From: Mesorhizobium shangrilense
Lineage (GTDB): Bacteria > Pseudomonadota > Alphaproteobacteria > Rhizobiales > Rhizobiaceae
NCBI RefSeq assembly: GCF_028826155.1
Contig: NZ_JAQGPN010000001.1
Span: 4,461,001-4,525,000 of the forward strand
Reading direction: 5' to 3'
DNA: 64,000 nt
Shown: positions 52,971-64,000 of the stretch, one piece after another
How the letters are laid out: every line of letters begins with the position of its first letter
Numbering within the stretch: position 1 is the first letter of the stretch
Made by a program: the position numbers and the translations under genes
Notes under the pieces: generated by a model
Databases searched by the model: none
What the model was told of the DNA's origin: nothing
What the model saw: the letters and a program-made list of their open reading frames with translations, nothing else

Positions 52971-54137
52971 ATGCCCAAGACATTTGTCATCGCGCAGGGC
53001 GGCGGTCCGACCGCCGTCATCAACCAGACGATGGTTGGCGCAGCCCTTGAGGCCCGCAAGCGCTATCCTAAGTCGAGGGTCCTTGGCGCGCTGCATGGCG
53101 TGCGCGGCATTCGCGACGGCAAGTTCGTCGACCTGCACGAAATCTCCGAAGCCGATCTCAAGAAGATCGCCAATACGCCGAGCGCCGCGCTGGGCTCCAC
53201 CCGCGACAAGCCGGACGCCGCCTACACCGCGCAGGTGCTGGACGGGCTGAAGAAGGTGAAGGCCGACGTCTTCGTCAACATCGGGGGCAACGACACGTCC
53301 GGCACGCAACAGATCCTTACCGACGCGGCCGGCGGCAGCATGGTGTTCATGCATGCGCCGAAGACCATCGACAACGACCTGATGGAGAACGACCACACCC
53401 CGGGCTTCATTTCGGCCGGAGAATTCGTGGCCGGGGCCTTCAAGAGCATCGATCTCGATTTCCGCGCGCTGCCCGGCATCTATGTCGGCATCGTCATGGG
53501 CCGCCACGCCGGGTTTCTCACCGCGGCCTCCGCGGCCTGGCGGGACGAAAAGGAAGACGGCCCCCACCTGATTTACGTTCCCGAACGGCCGTTTTCCACC
53601 GCACGGTTCATCGATGACGTGAAGCGCACGATGGACAAGCACAAGCGCTGCGTCGTCGCCGTTTCCGAAGGCGTCACCACCGAGGACGGCAAGGCCCTGG
53701 TGGAGAGCCTCGTCGGCCCGGACAAGCTCGAGCGCGACGCGCACGGCAACATCAAGCTGTCGGGAAGCGACCTGAACCGCGCCTTCGAGATCGCCCTGGC
53801 CGAAGGCCTGCCCGGCAAGCGGGCGCGCGTCGACGCGCTCGGCTACATCCCGCGCGGCTATATCGGCGCGATCAACAAGACCGACGCGAAGGAAGCGTTC
53901 AAGGCTGGCGCCTATGCGGTCGCCACTGCCGAGAAGGGCGGCGCATCGATCGCGCTGAAGCACGAGGGCGGCAAGACGGTCCTCAAGCGGGTGCCGCTCG
54001 GCAACGTCGCAGCCAAGACGCGCCACATGCCGGACGACTTCCTGAACAAGGACGGTACGCATCTGGCCAAGGCGGGCATCGAGTACTTCGATCGCCTCAT
54101 CCCCCGCAAATATGTGGCGGGTCGACCATTCGTCTGA
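52971..54137 (+). CDS. pfp: Pyrophosphate-type 6-phosphofructokinase
   Basis: 388 residues from ATG 52971, with GGGAGAG upstream. Sequence motifs: AQGGGPTAVINQT near the start, IGGNDTSGTQ (104-113), PKTIDND (130-136) and IVMGRHAGFL. At the phosphoryl-donor switch, ATP enzymes have GGDGS and PGTIDND; here the second Gly is replaced by Asp108 and the lysine in PKTIDND is present, the PPi pattern. The first Asp of GGDD is Asn107, an unusual change. It phosphorylates fructose 6-phosphate reversibly with pyrophosphate. Monocistronic. Confidence 0.92.
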   Translation: MPKTFVIAQGGGPTAVINQTMVGAALEARKRYPKSRVLGALHGVRGIRDGKFVDLHEISEADLKKIANTPSAALGSTRDKPDAAYTAQVLDGLKKVKADVFVNIGGNDTSGTQQILTDAAGGSMVFMHAPKTIDNDLMENDHTPGFISAGEFVAGAFKSIDLDFRALPGIYVGIVMGRHAGFLTAASAAWRDEKEDGPHLIYVPERPFSTARFIDDVKRTMDKHKRCVVAVSEGVTTEDGKALVESLVGPDKLERDAHGNIKLSGSDLNRAFEIALAEGLPGKRARVDALGYIPRGYIGAINKTDAKEAFKAGAYAVATAEKGGASIALKHEGGKTVLKRVPLGNVAAKTRHMPDDFLNKDGTHLAKAGIEYFDRLIPRKYVAGRPFV

Positions 54138-54224
54138 TACTCCCGCCTCGGGGACAGGATACATATCCGGAAAGGCGTCGGGCGCTGGGATGACGGCTGC
54201 GTTCCAACGGCACAGGCGGCGCTG

Positions 54225-55445
54225 ATGCGCAATTACAAGCTCGATAGTCTGAGGGGCCTGGCTGCCGCAATCGTGGTGTTTCACCACGCGCTCCACCTTT
54301 CCAACAACACGGTGACGGAGCAGGTGCTGCTGCCCCGATTGGCGGAACTGTCGGCCGATCAGCTGGCGGCCCGACTGGTGATGTCGGTCTTCAGCGGCGG
54401 CGTGGCCGTCTACATCTTCTTCATCCTGAGCGGCGCCGTGCTGATGAATTCCCTGCAGCGGGAGGAGCGCCTCGACATTGGAGCCGCTGTCAGGTTCACG
54501 GGACGGCGCGTGTTGCGCATCTATCCCGCGATGATCGTCGCCGTCATTGTCTTCGCCCTCGCCAGCCACGTCCGTCTACCGGCGGAGGTCGACGCGCCGT
54601 TTACACTGGGCGAGGTCGTCACCAACAGTCTCCTGCTGACGCACGACGTGAACGGAGCCACTTGGACGCTCCAGTCCGAGATGATGATGGTCCCCATCCT
54701 TCTGGCGCTGGCGCTTCTTCAGCGCCTGCTGGGGCTAGCCGCGCTCGTCGGCTACCTCATCTGGGCGCAGACCGCGTTGCATTTCGGACCGCCCTTCGGC
54801 GGCTTCTACCTCAATGTCGCACTCATGGCATTCGGGCTCGGCGCCCTTGTGCCCACCTCCATCGCAAGGAACGCCGTCGAGCGCCTGCCGCGCGGCAGTC
54901 TCGCCGGCTGCGTCGCCGGTCTCGTGCTCGCCCGCTTCTATTTCCCGCTCAACGACGGCCTGGGCATTCTGGCAATTCTCTGCCTGGGCGCGATCATGGT
55001 GGCGCTGCTCTATCACGACAGCAGTCCAGACCATGTTCTCGAACATCCGGCGCCGCGGTTCCTCGGACGGATCAGTTATAGCCTTTATCTGAGCCACGTT
55101 CTGGTCGTCTTTTCATTGTTTCCCGTATTCCGCGACCTCATCGGCGAGACGACGATCGCCGACAATCACCTCCGATGGGGCCTGCTTTGCGGCGTCATCG
55201 CGCTGCTGCTTACACTGCCCCTCGCCGCACTCTCCGAAATCTGGTTCGAACGACCCTTCATCCGCCTGGGGCACGCGATCTTTCCAGGCAGACGCGGCCA
55301 CCCGACCGGTTCCGGCGATCGGCTTTCGACCGCCGTGGCGGGACAGGAGGCAAAGCCATCTGTGCGGCCGTTTTCCGCGGAATCGGCCGAGCGGGGTGGG
55401 TCGGCGTCACGCGTCGTCCAACCGACGCACAACGCGAGCGGCTGA
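54225..55445 (+). CDS. Acyltransferase 3 family membrane protein
   Basis: 406 residues with about ten membrane segments. The N-terminal motif LDSLRGLAAAIVVFHHALHL carries the paired histidines and the Arg-Gly signature of the acyltransferase 3 family, which O-acetylates surface polysaccharides, lipids or exported glycans. WTLQSEMMMVPIL and RISYSLYLSHVLVVF are further family segments. The last 50 residues are hydrophilic and low in complexity. Donor and acceptor unknown. Confidence 0.88.
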   Translation: MRNYKLDSLRGLAAAIVVFHHALHLSNNTVTEQVLLPRLAELSADQLAARLVMSVFSGGVAVYIFFILSGAVLMNSLQREERLDIGAAVRFTGRRVLRIYPAMIVAVIVFALASHVRLPAEVDAPFTLGEVVTNSLLLTHDVNGATWTLQSEMMMVPILLALALLQRLLGLAALVGYLIWAQTALHFGPPFGGFYLNVALMAFGLGALVPTSIARNAVERLPRGSLAGCVAGLVLARFYFPLNDGLGILAILCLGAIMVALLYHDSSPDHVLEHPAPRFLGRISYSLYLSHVLVVFSLFPVFRDLIGETTIADNHLRWGLLCGVIALLLTLPLAALSEIWFERPFIRLGHAIFPGRRGHPTGSGDRLSTAVAGQEAKPSVRPFSAESAERGGSASRVVQPTHNASG

Positions 55446-55576
55446 AATATTCTTCGCGAAAAATGCAGGTGCGGGCTAAAAAAAAGCAGAAGCTCCGCTA
55501 ATTTTGGTCGGGCGCTGCCCCGACAACACAGGTCGTTTCGCGCAGAGTCTAGCTGCTTCAACGTGGAGGCCGCGAC

Positions 55577-56611
55577 ATGACCATCTCACGCAGATCCGTT
55601 ATCCTCAGTTCCATCCTGGGTGCGACCGTCCATTTCGGCGGGCTGGGCTTCGCATTTGCCGATACGACCCTGCTCAACGTCTCCTATGATCCGACACGGG
55701 AATTCTACAAGGAGTTCAACGCCGCCTTCGCAGCCAAGTGGAAGGCGGACACCGGCGAGACGGTGACGATCCAGAACTCGCACGGAGGCTCAGGGAAGCA
55801 GGCCCGCGCAGTCATCGACGGGCTGGAGGCCGACGTGGTGACGCTCGCCCTTGAAAGCGACATCAACGCCATTGTCGAGAACAGCGGCAAGATCGCCAAG
55901 GACTGGCGGACGCGCTTCGAGCACAACTCCGCGCCCTACACCTCGACCATCGTCTTCCTCGTCCGCAAGGGCAATCCCAAGGGCATCAAGGACTGGGGCG
56001 ACCTGGTGAAGGAGGGCGTGGAGGTGATCACGCCCAATCCCAAGACCTCCGGCGGCGCCCGCTGGAACTATCTCGCCGCATGGGCCTGGGCCCACGGCCA
56101 ATACGGCGGCGACGAGGCCAAGATCAAGACTTATGTCGGCGAACTCTTCCAGCACGTTCCGGTGCTCGACACCGGGGCGCGCGGCTCGACGACCACATTC
56201 GCGCAGCGCCAGCTGGGAGATGTTCTCCTGGCGTGGGAGAACGAAGCCTTCCTCGTCGGCAAGGAGTTCGGCGCCGACCAGTTCGAGACGGTGATCCCGC
56301 CGCAGTCGATCCTGGCCGAGCCGCCCGTCGCGGTGGTCGACGCGAATGTCGACGCCAAGGGCACCCGCAAGGCGGCTGAAGCCTATCTCGGCTATCTCTA
56401 CTCGCAGGAAGGCCAGACGATTGCGGCGCGCAATTTCTACCGGCCGTCGAAGCCGGAACTGGTGCCGCCCGCCGAACTCGAGCGCTTCGCGAAGGTAAAC
56501 CTGGTCACGATCGATGACCCGATCTTCGGCGGCTGGGTGAAGGCGCAGCCCTACCACTTCGCCGACGGTGGCGTGTTCGACCAGATCTACAAGCCGGCTT
56601 CGTCGAACTGA
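55577..56611 (+). CDS. sbp: Sulfate ABC transporter substrate-binding protein
   Basis: 344 residues. Sec signal peptide [19 protein letters not shown] with cleavage after AFA near residue 30 (the Arg pair could also suit Tat). The sulfate-binding signatures [13 protein letters not shown] and [19 protein letters not shown] are present. Binds sulfate or thiosulfate in the periplasm. First gene of the sulfate operon; its stop shares one base with the cysT start. Confidence 0.96.
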   Translation: MTISRRSVILSSILGATVHFGGLGFAFADTTLLNVSYDPTREFYKEFNAAFAAKWKADTGETVTIQNSHGGSGKQARAVIDGLEADVVTLALESDINAIVENSGKIAKDWRTRFEHNSAPYTSTIVFLVRKGNPKGIKDWGDLVKEGVEVITPNPKTSGGARWNYLAAWAWAHGQYGGDEAKIKTYVGELFQHVPVLDTGARGSTTTFAQRQLGDVLLAWENEAFLVGKEFGADQFETVIPPQSILAEPPVAVVDANVDAKGTRKAAEAYLGYLYSQEGQTIAARNFYRPSKPELVPPAELERFAKVNLVTIDDPIFGGWVKAQPYHFADGGVFDQIYKPASSN

Positions 56612-57474
56612 TGAGCATGGCCGCCTCCCATCGCGCGGGGTGGCGATTGAGACAGCCGAGCGTCATCCCGGGTTTCGGGCTGACACTCGGCTTCACGATC
56701 GTCTACCTGACGCTGATCATCCTGATCCCGCTGTCGGGCATCGCCTGGCGCTCGGCCGAACTCGGCTGGTCGGACTTCTGGGCGATCGCCACCGACGAGC
56801 GGGTCGTGAAGTCGCTCGAGATCAGCTTCGGCGCCTCGCTCGCTGCGGCGGCGGTCAATACCGTCTTCGGCATTATCGTGGCCTGGGTGCTGGTCCGCTA
56901 CCGTTTCCCCGGACGGCGCATCCTCGACGCCATCGTCGACTTGCCCTTCGCGCTGCCGACGGCAGTCGCCGGCATCTCGCTCGCCGCCATCTATGCGCCG
57001 AACGGCTGGATCGGGCAGCTGCTTGCGCCGCTCGGGATCAAGGTCGCCTTCACGCCGCTCGGCATCGTCGTGGCGCTGATCTTCATCGGCCTGCCATTCG
57101 TGGTGCGCACCGTGCAGCCGGTCATGGAGGAGATCGACACTGAGGTCGAGGAGGCCGCGGCAACGCTCGGCGCATCCCGCTTCCAGACCGTTTTCCGCGT
57201 GCTGCTGCCTGGGCTGGCGCCGGCCATGCTGACCGGCTTCGCGCTCGCCTTCGCGCGCGCCGTCGGCGAGTACGGCTCAGTCATCTTCATCGCCGGCAAC
57301 ATCCCCTATGTCTCCGAGATCGCACCGCTGCTCATCGTTATCAGGCTGGAGGAGTTCCACTATGCCGGCGCCACGGCGATTGCCGCGGTTATGCTGGTCC
57401 TCTCCTTCGTCATGCTTTTCCTGATCAACCTCATCCAGGCCTGGAGCCGCAGGAGGTATGGCCATGGCGCTTGA
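56611..57474 (+). CDS. cysT: Sulfate ABC transporter permease CysT
   Basis: 287 residues, six membrane segments. Characteristic CysT segments include [19 protein letters not shown] and the EAA loop [18 protein letters not shown] near 180-197, followed by [19 protein letters not shown]. Inner-membrane partner of CysW. Starts on the last base of the sbp stop codon. Confidence 0.96.
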   Translation: MSMAASHRAGWRLRQPSVIPGFGLTLGFTIVYLTLIILIPLSGIAWRSAELGWSDFWAIATDERVVKSLEISFGASLAAAAVNTVFGIIVAWVLVRYRFPGRRILDAIVDLPFALPTAVAGISLAAIYAPNGWIGQLLAPLGIKVAFTPLGIVVALIFIGLPFVVRTVQPVMEEIDTEVEEAAATLGASRFQTVFRVLLPGLAPAMLTGFALAFARAVGEYGSVIFIAGNIPYVSEIAPLLIVIRLEEFHYAGATAIAAVMLVLSFVMLFLINLIQAWSRRRYGHGA

Positions 57475-58378
57475 TATGGCTTCGGCGCGCGAGAATGCCG
57501 TCCTTATCCGCGCGCAGTCGGAGGAGACGCGGCCCGCGTCACCGCCGCCGACCACCGAGCGGCCGGCCACGAAGCTGGCGCTCATCACCGTCGCGGTCGG
57601 TTTCCTGACGCTGTTCCTCGTGTTGCCGCTCATCGCCGTCTTCGTGGAGGCGCTGCGCAACGGCGTGGGTGAATTCTGGTCGGCCTTCGGCGATCCCGAC
57701 ACGCTCGCCGCCATTCGCCTCACATTGCTGGTCGCTGCGATCGCAGTCCCGCTCAACACCGTCTTCGGGATCGCCGCCGCCTGGTCGATCGCCAAGTTCG
57801 AGTTCAAGGGCAAGGCGTTCCTGACGACGCTGATCGACCTGCCCTTCTCAGTGTCGCCGGTCATTTCCGGCCTGGTCTACGTGCTCCTGTTCGGCGCACA
57901 CAGCGTGCTCGGCCCATGGCTGAAGAGCCATGGCATCGAGATCCTGTTCGCCGTGCCCGGCATCGTGCTCGCGACGGTGTTCGTGACCTTTCCCTTCGTC
58001 GCGCGCGAACTGATCCCGCTGATGCAGGATCAGGGGACCGGCGACGAGGAAGCGGCCATCTCGCTCGGCGCCAACGGCTGGCAGACCTTCTGGCATGTCA
58101 CCCTGCCGAACATAAAATGGGGCCTGCTCTATGGTGTGCTTTTGTGCAATGCCCGCGCCATGGGCGAGTTCGGCGCCGTGTCGGTGGTGTCGGGCCATAT
58201 TCGCGGGCTCACCAACACCATGCCCCTGCATGTCGAGATCCTCTACAACGAGTACAATTTCGTCGCCGCCTTCTCGGTCGCGACGCTGCTCGCGCTGCTG
58301 GCGCTCGTCACCCTCATCCTGAAATCCATCCTCGAGTACCGCTTCGGCGACGAACTCGCCGCCAACGCCACGCACTGA
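57464..58378 (+). CDS. cysW: Sulfate ABC transporter permease CysW
   Basis: 304 residues. Of two nearby ATGs, 57464 is seven bases after AGGAGG and is preferred over 57458, which is one base from it. The reading frame overlaps the cysT end. Six membrane segments; EAA loop [18 protein letters not shown] and the CysW hallmark [19 protein letters not shown]. The first 40 residues are a hydrophilic extension rich in Pro and Thr. Confidence 0.95.
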   Translation: MALDMASARENAVLIRAQSEETRPASPPPTTERPATKLALITVAVGFLTLFLVLPLIAVFVEALRNGVGEFWSAFGDPDTLAAIRLTLLVAAIAVPLNTVFGIAAAWSIAKFEFKGKAFLTTLIDLPFSVSPVISGLVYVLLFGAHSVLGPWLKSHGIEILFAVPGIVLATVFVTFPFVARELIPLMQDQGTGDEEAAISLGANGWQTFWHVTLPNIKWGLLYGVLLCNARAMGEFGAVSVVSGHIRGLTNTMPLHVEILYNEYNFVAAFSVATLLALLALVTLILKSILEYRFGDELAANATH

Positions 58379-58385
58379 GGACATC

Positions 58386-59426
58386 ATGCAAGTCTCGATC
58401 CGCCACGTCCGCAAGGAATTCGACCGCTTCCCGGCCCTCAGGGACGTGTCGCTGGACATCCGATCGGGCGAGCTCATCGCCCTGCTCGGCCCATCGGGCT
58501 CCGGCAAGACGACGCTGCTCAGGCTGATCGCGGGACTGGAACACCCCACCGCGGGCTCGATCTTCTTCGGCGACGAGGATGCTTCCGAAAAGTCGGTGCA
58601 GGACCGCAACGTCGGCTTCGTCTTCCAGCACTACGCGCTGTTCCGGCACATGACGGTGGCGCAGAACATCGGCTTCGGGCTCAAGGTGCGGAAACGCGAG
58701 GCACGCCCCCCGCACGCCGAGATCCGCCGGCGCGCGCTGGAACTGCTCGACCTCGTGCAACTGTCAGGGATGGAGAACCGCTATCCCAATCAGCTATCAG
58801 GGGGCCAGCGGCAGCGCGTGGCGCTGGCGCGCGCCATGGCGATCGAACCCAGGGTGTTGCTGCTCGACGAGCCATTCGGGGCGCTGGACGCACAGGTGCG
58901 GCGCGAGCTCCGGCGCTGGCTGCGCGAAATCCACGACGCCACCGGCCACACCACCGTCTTCGTCACACACGACCAGGAGGAGGCGTTGGAGCTCGCCGAC
59001 CGCGTCGTCGTCATGAGCCAGGGCCGGATCGAGCAGGTCGGCTCCGCCGACGAGGTCTACGACCGGCCCAACTCGGCCTTCGTCTACGGCTTCATCGGCG
59101 ACTCCAGCTCGCTGCCGGTCCGCGTCGAGCATGACGAGATCTGGCTGGCCGACCGGGCGCTCGGCATCGGGGCAAAGGGTGCGCCCGACGGCCCGGCCAC
59201 GCTCTACATGCGTCCGCACGATGTCGAGCTCACCGAGGGCTGCGGCGGTTGCATCGCCGGCACGGTCGCGGGCAGCCGACGCGTCGCCGGAACCCGGCGG
59301 GTGGAACTCGAGGTCGGCGGCGAGCGGCAGCGCGTCGAGATCGAACTTCCCATCGATCATCCTGCAGCGGCCAGATCCCGGGTCGCCTTCCGTCCGACGC
59401 ACTGGACGCTGTTTTCGGAAGGGTAA
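58386..59426 (+). CDS. cysA: Sulfate ABC transporter ATP-binding protein CysA
   Basis: 346 residues. Walker [10 protein letters not shown] near 36-44, [17 protein letters not shown], signature LSGGQRQR near 138-145, Walker [12 protein letters not shown] and a C-terminal TOBE region ([15 protein letters not shown]). Powers sulfate/thiosulfate uptake. Eight bases after cysW. A weak hairpin (GGTAAG and CTTACC arms, 59422-59443) overlaps the stop. Confidence 0.96.
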   Translation: MQVSIRHVRKEFDRFPALRDVSLDIRSGELIALLGPSGSGKTTLLRLIAGLEHPTAGSIFFGDEDASEKSVQDRNVGFVFQHYALFRHMTVAQNIGFGLKVRKREARPPHAEIRRRALELLDLVQLSGMENRYPNQLSGGQRQRVALARAMAIEPRVLLLDEPFGALDAQVRRELRRWLREIHDATGHTTVFVTHDQEEALELADRVVVMSQGRIEQVGSADEVYDRPNSAFVYGFIGDSSSLPVRVEHDEIWLADRALGIGAKGAPDGPATLYMRPHDVELTEGCGGCIAGTVAGSRRVAGTRRVELEVGGERQRVEIELPIDHPAAARSRVAFRPTHWTLFSEG

Positions 59427-59975
59427 GAGCGCATCGGCTTACCGGCCGCCACCATCCTGCCTGCGCATCCCGGCCCCGGCCGCGACCGCCTCAGCACGCA
59501 AAAGTAGGAACGCCGGACCGATCCGAACACCACGGCAAATCCGGGAGTACCAGATCCGCTGTCTTCGATGTGCATCAGTTACGCACCGTCGTGGCCGGAT
59601 GGCCGCGACGCCAATCACCAACCCACCGCGCGGGAGGGCTGAGATATCCGCCACCCCACCGCAGCCGGTGCCCGGGCCGGGTCGCCTTGGCCCCCGACTA
59701 TCCGGCTCCTTTTCGGCGCGGCTTCGGGAGCAACCGGAACGGACGTTGATCGGCCGTCCTCACAATGGGCTTCCGGCGCCCCGGCTGACCGGAGCGCAAT
59801 CGTCCTGGATGCAGTGGGCCGGCCGAGCCCGTCTGGCCTGCGGTCCCAGCGCACAGCCATCAGCTTGCTCGGGAACAACATACCTCTCACCACGTTTGAG
59901 AGGGGCAACGTTGCCGGGATGCAGTCAAGAGTTCGATGATCGGCAGCGCAAATCGGGCTACCGAAGGAGGCACAG
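59427..59975. other. Gene-poor intergenic region
   Basis: About 550 bases. Open frames on both strands lack ribosome sites, start context and recognisable sequence. Near the right end a hairpin with arms CCTCTCA and TGAGAGG (59883-59903) and a GCAACGTTGC palindrome (59907-59916) precede the DUF1236 gene and may belong to its promoter. Confidence 0.5.
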
Positions 59976-60281
59976 ATGAAGCTTCACCTTGCCGGCGCAA
60001 TGGCCGGGCTTACCATGCTTGCGGGCATAGGCGCGAGCGCCGCCCAGGACGTCATCATAACCCCGGAACAGGAAGTGGTGATCCGCGAATACGTCCAGAA
60101 GAAGCCTTTGGCGTCTATCGACCTGCCAGGCGTCGAGCTCAACATCGGATCGACGGTTCCCGAAACGGTCGAGCTTCGCGCCCTCGAAGTCCCGGATGTG
60201 ACGTACCGCTACGTCGTCGTCGGCAACCGCACGGTCCTGGTCGATCCCGGAACACGCCGTATCGTACGCGTCATCGAGTGA
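59976..60281 (+). CDS. DUF1236 domain-containing exported protein
   Basis: 101 residues. Signal peptide MKLHLAGAMAGLTMLAGIGASA with cleavage near residue 22. The mature part is the short DUF1236 domain common in Rhizobiales (ITPEQEVVIREYVQKK and VPDVTYRYVVVGNRTVLVDP, ending TRRIVRVIE). Function unknown; periplasmic. AAGGAGG precedes the start. Confidence 0.88.
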   Translation: MKLHLAGAMAGLTMLAGIGASAAQDVIITPEQEVVIREYVQKKPLASIDLPGVELNIGSTVPETVELRALEVPDVTYRYVVVGNRTVLVDPGTRRIVRVIE

Positions 60282-60623
60282 TCACAATCAATGCGAAGCG
60301 CAAGCCGGCCCGCGTGGCTGGCTTGTAGCGGCGTTTGGGCTTCGCGCCGCGCATGAGCTGAATGCCCTCTGCACCATTTCTGCATTCTGCACCCAATGCA
60401 CTCGTCTCACTCGGCCAGCCAGCAGACGCCCGCGCAGGAGTCGATTCCCGGCTGGACCTAGATGGGCACCGGTAGCCGGGACAACATGGCAGGCGTCCGG
60501 GAATCATTGAGCATCCACCGCCCCTCCCCTTCCACAACTCATCCAAAGCTGAACCATCTCAGTCGGTAGTGCGTCCCCACGACCGGTATGTCGGCGTTCG
60601 GCGTGCAAGTTGACCGTCGAACG
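60282..60623. other. Intergenic region between the DUF1236 gene and the rRNA operon terminator
   Basis: About 340 bases with no gene I can support. Small open frames on the minus strand run through tRNA and terminator sequence and are chance. No clear hairpin terminator for the DUF1236 gene was seen. Confidence 0.5.
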
Positions 60624-60656
60624 CAAAAACGGCCCGGGCTGGGCCGGGCCGTTTAT
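60624..60656 (-). terminator. Rho-independent terminator of the rRNA operon
   Basis: On the minus strand an 11-base stem (AAACGGCCCGG with CCGGGCCGTTT) around a six-base loop runs into a T-tract. It lies after the tRNA-fMet genes in the direction of rRNA transcription. Confidence 0.85.
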
Positions 60657-60662
60657 GGTATT

Positions 60663-60745
60663 TGGTTGCGGGGACAGGATTTGAACCTGTGACCTTCAGG
60701 TTATGGTCCGCAGGACGAGGAGCTACCTTGTCCAGCATCGGCGCA
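60663..60745 (-). pseudogene. Decayed tRNA-fMet copy (3' half intact)
   Basis: Bases 60663-60705 are identical (43 of 43) to the 3' half of the intact tRNA-fMet at 60789-60831, from the CCA end through the anticodon-loop CAU. Beyond that it still resembles the D-arm (GGTAGCTC, CGTC) but has small insertions, a broken anticodon stem and no acceptor-stem 5' strand; an eight-base perfect hairpin (GCATCGGC, GCCGATGC) takes its place. It cannot fold as a tRNA. It lies between the intact gene and the terminator. Confidence 0.75.
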
Positions 60746-60788
60746 GCCGATGCGCCAGACAACGCGTTTGGGATAGTTTCGGGAAGAT

Positions 60789-60865
<77 letters not shown>

Positions 60866-60999
60866 TCAACCTTTTACAGATGGGCATTGGCCCACCGGAA
60901 GTGAAGTGCTGCAACACAAAAGGCCGCTTGCGCGGCCCTTGAGCCGCCGTTTCCGGCGGGCATGCGTATCGAGAAGACTTATTCCATGCATTTTGCAGA

Positions 61000-61114
61000 C
61001 CTGGCAGCGACTTACTCTCCCGCGTCTTGAGACGAAGTACCATCAGCGCTGGAGCGTTTCACGGCCGAGTTCGGAATGGGATCGGGTGCAGCCGCTCCGC
61101 CATAACCACCAGGT
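61000..61114 (-). rRNA. rrf: 5S ribosomal RNA
   Basis: About 115 bases. On the minus strand it begins ACCTGGTGGTTATGGCGGAG, contains CCCGATCCCATTCCGAACTC and the loop-E region, and ends near GTCGCTGCCAG. Arms at both ends pair. Lies about 200 bases after the 23S gene and 135 before tRNA-fMet. Confidence 0.95.
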
Positions 61115-61311
61115 CGGCAAAGTGCATGTTTTTCGAGAAGCTGTTTTGTCTGTTTCGTGCCGCACAGCCGTCCTTCGGGCGACGCCCGCAAGGCCGACTG
61201 GCCGTCGCGCCTGATGGCGTGCCCCGTCCGGAGGCCAGGCTGGCGTGAGCCAGCCGATACGGCCGTGAGGACAGGAAAGCTGGATGCTCATCGCAGATGA
61301 GCATTGAGAAT

Positions 61312-64000
<2,689 letters not shown>

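Noticed and set aside
60663..60745. A second functional tRNA-fMet
   Set aside because: The anticodon stem and 5' acceptor strand are missing; only the 3' half is intact.

Overview
The window is high-GC alphaproteobacterial DNA. Gene content (polyamine-, dipeptide- and sulfate-type ABC systems, PuuD-type urate oxidation, CdhR/LcdH carnitine genes, PPi-type phosphofructokinase) and an rRNA operon ending 23S-5S-tRNA-fMet suggest a member of the Hyphomicrobiales (Rhizobiales), most like the Phyllobacteriaceae (Mesorhizobium/Aminobacter group). This placement is inference from gene families, not from a database match. I see no insertion sequence, integrase, prophage or CRISPR array; the window reads as core or near-core chromosome with catabolic clusters.

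Layout. (1) 1-8397, minus strand: a catabolic operon with aldehyde dehydrogenase, SDR, a polyamine-type ABC transporter (ATPase, Tat-exported binding protein, two permeases), a HisD-family dehydrogenase whose zinc ligands are altered (HpsN-like), and a HutC-type GntR regulator cut by the window edge. A HutC-like operator lies just upstream of the transporter. (2) 8556-15007: an L-2-hydroxyglutarate-oxidase-type FAD enzyme, then a complete dipeptide-type ABC operon. (3) 15383-17686: a long-chain acyl-CoA synthetase with a histone-H1-like N-terminal tail of about 200 residues.

(4) 17743-33672: glycerate kinase and a UPF0303 protein, then a purine-degradation region: guanine deaminase, membrane urate oxidase PuuD, a LysR regulator, Dps, a two-gene lipoprotein cassette that looks inserted, xdhCBA, HIU hydrolase, then PuuE-UraD fusion, ureidoglycine aminohydrolase, ureidoglycolate lyase and a nucleoside deaminase. 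Together they take guanine to ureidoglycolate and glyoxylate, except that allantoate amidohydrolase (AllC) is not in the window. (5) 33698-43115: a CDF cation exporter, then a tight minus-strand carnitine/betaine operon (CaiD, ADP-forming CoA ligase, DUF2161 nuclease-like protein, acyl-CoA dehydrogenase, carnitine dehydrogenase, BKACE) with a divergent CdhR-type regulator.

(6) 43186-48100: a VapBC toxin-antitoxin pair and a xylose/polyol operon (mannitol dehydrogenase family, XylA, XylB). (7) 48299-55445: a TPR protein, small membrane proteins, LysE exporter, metallo-hydrolase, L,D-transpeptidase, PPi-type phosphofructokinase and an acyltransferase. (8) 55577-59426: sulfate ABC operon. (9) 59976-64000: a DUF1236 protein, then the 3' end of an rRNA operon on the minus strand (partial 23S, 5S, tRNA-fMet, a decayed tRNA-fMet copy and a strong terminator).

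The most unusual signal is a family of about 140-215 bp palindromic repeats. Three copies lie inside reading frames (one in xdhC, two in the ADP-forming CoA ligase), all in the same orientation and frame, so each adds a related proline/glycine/alanine-rich peptide to the protein. A fourth, more perfect palindrome is intergenic in the carnitine operon.
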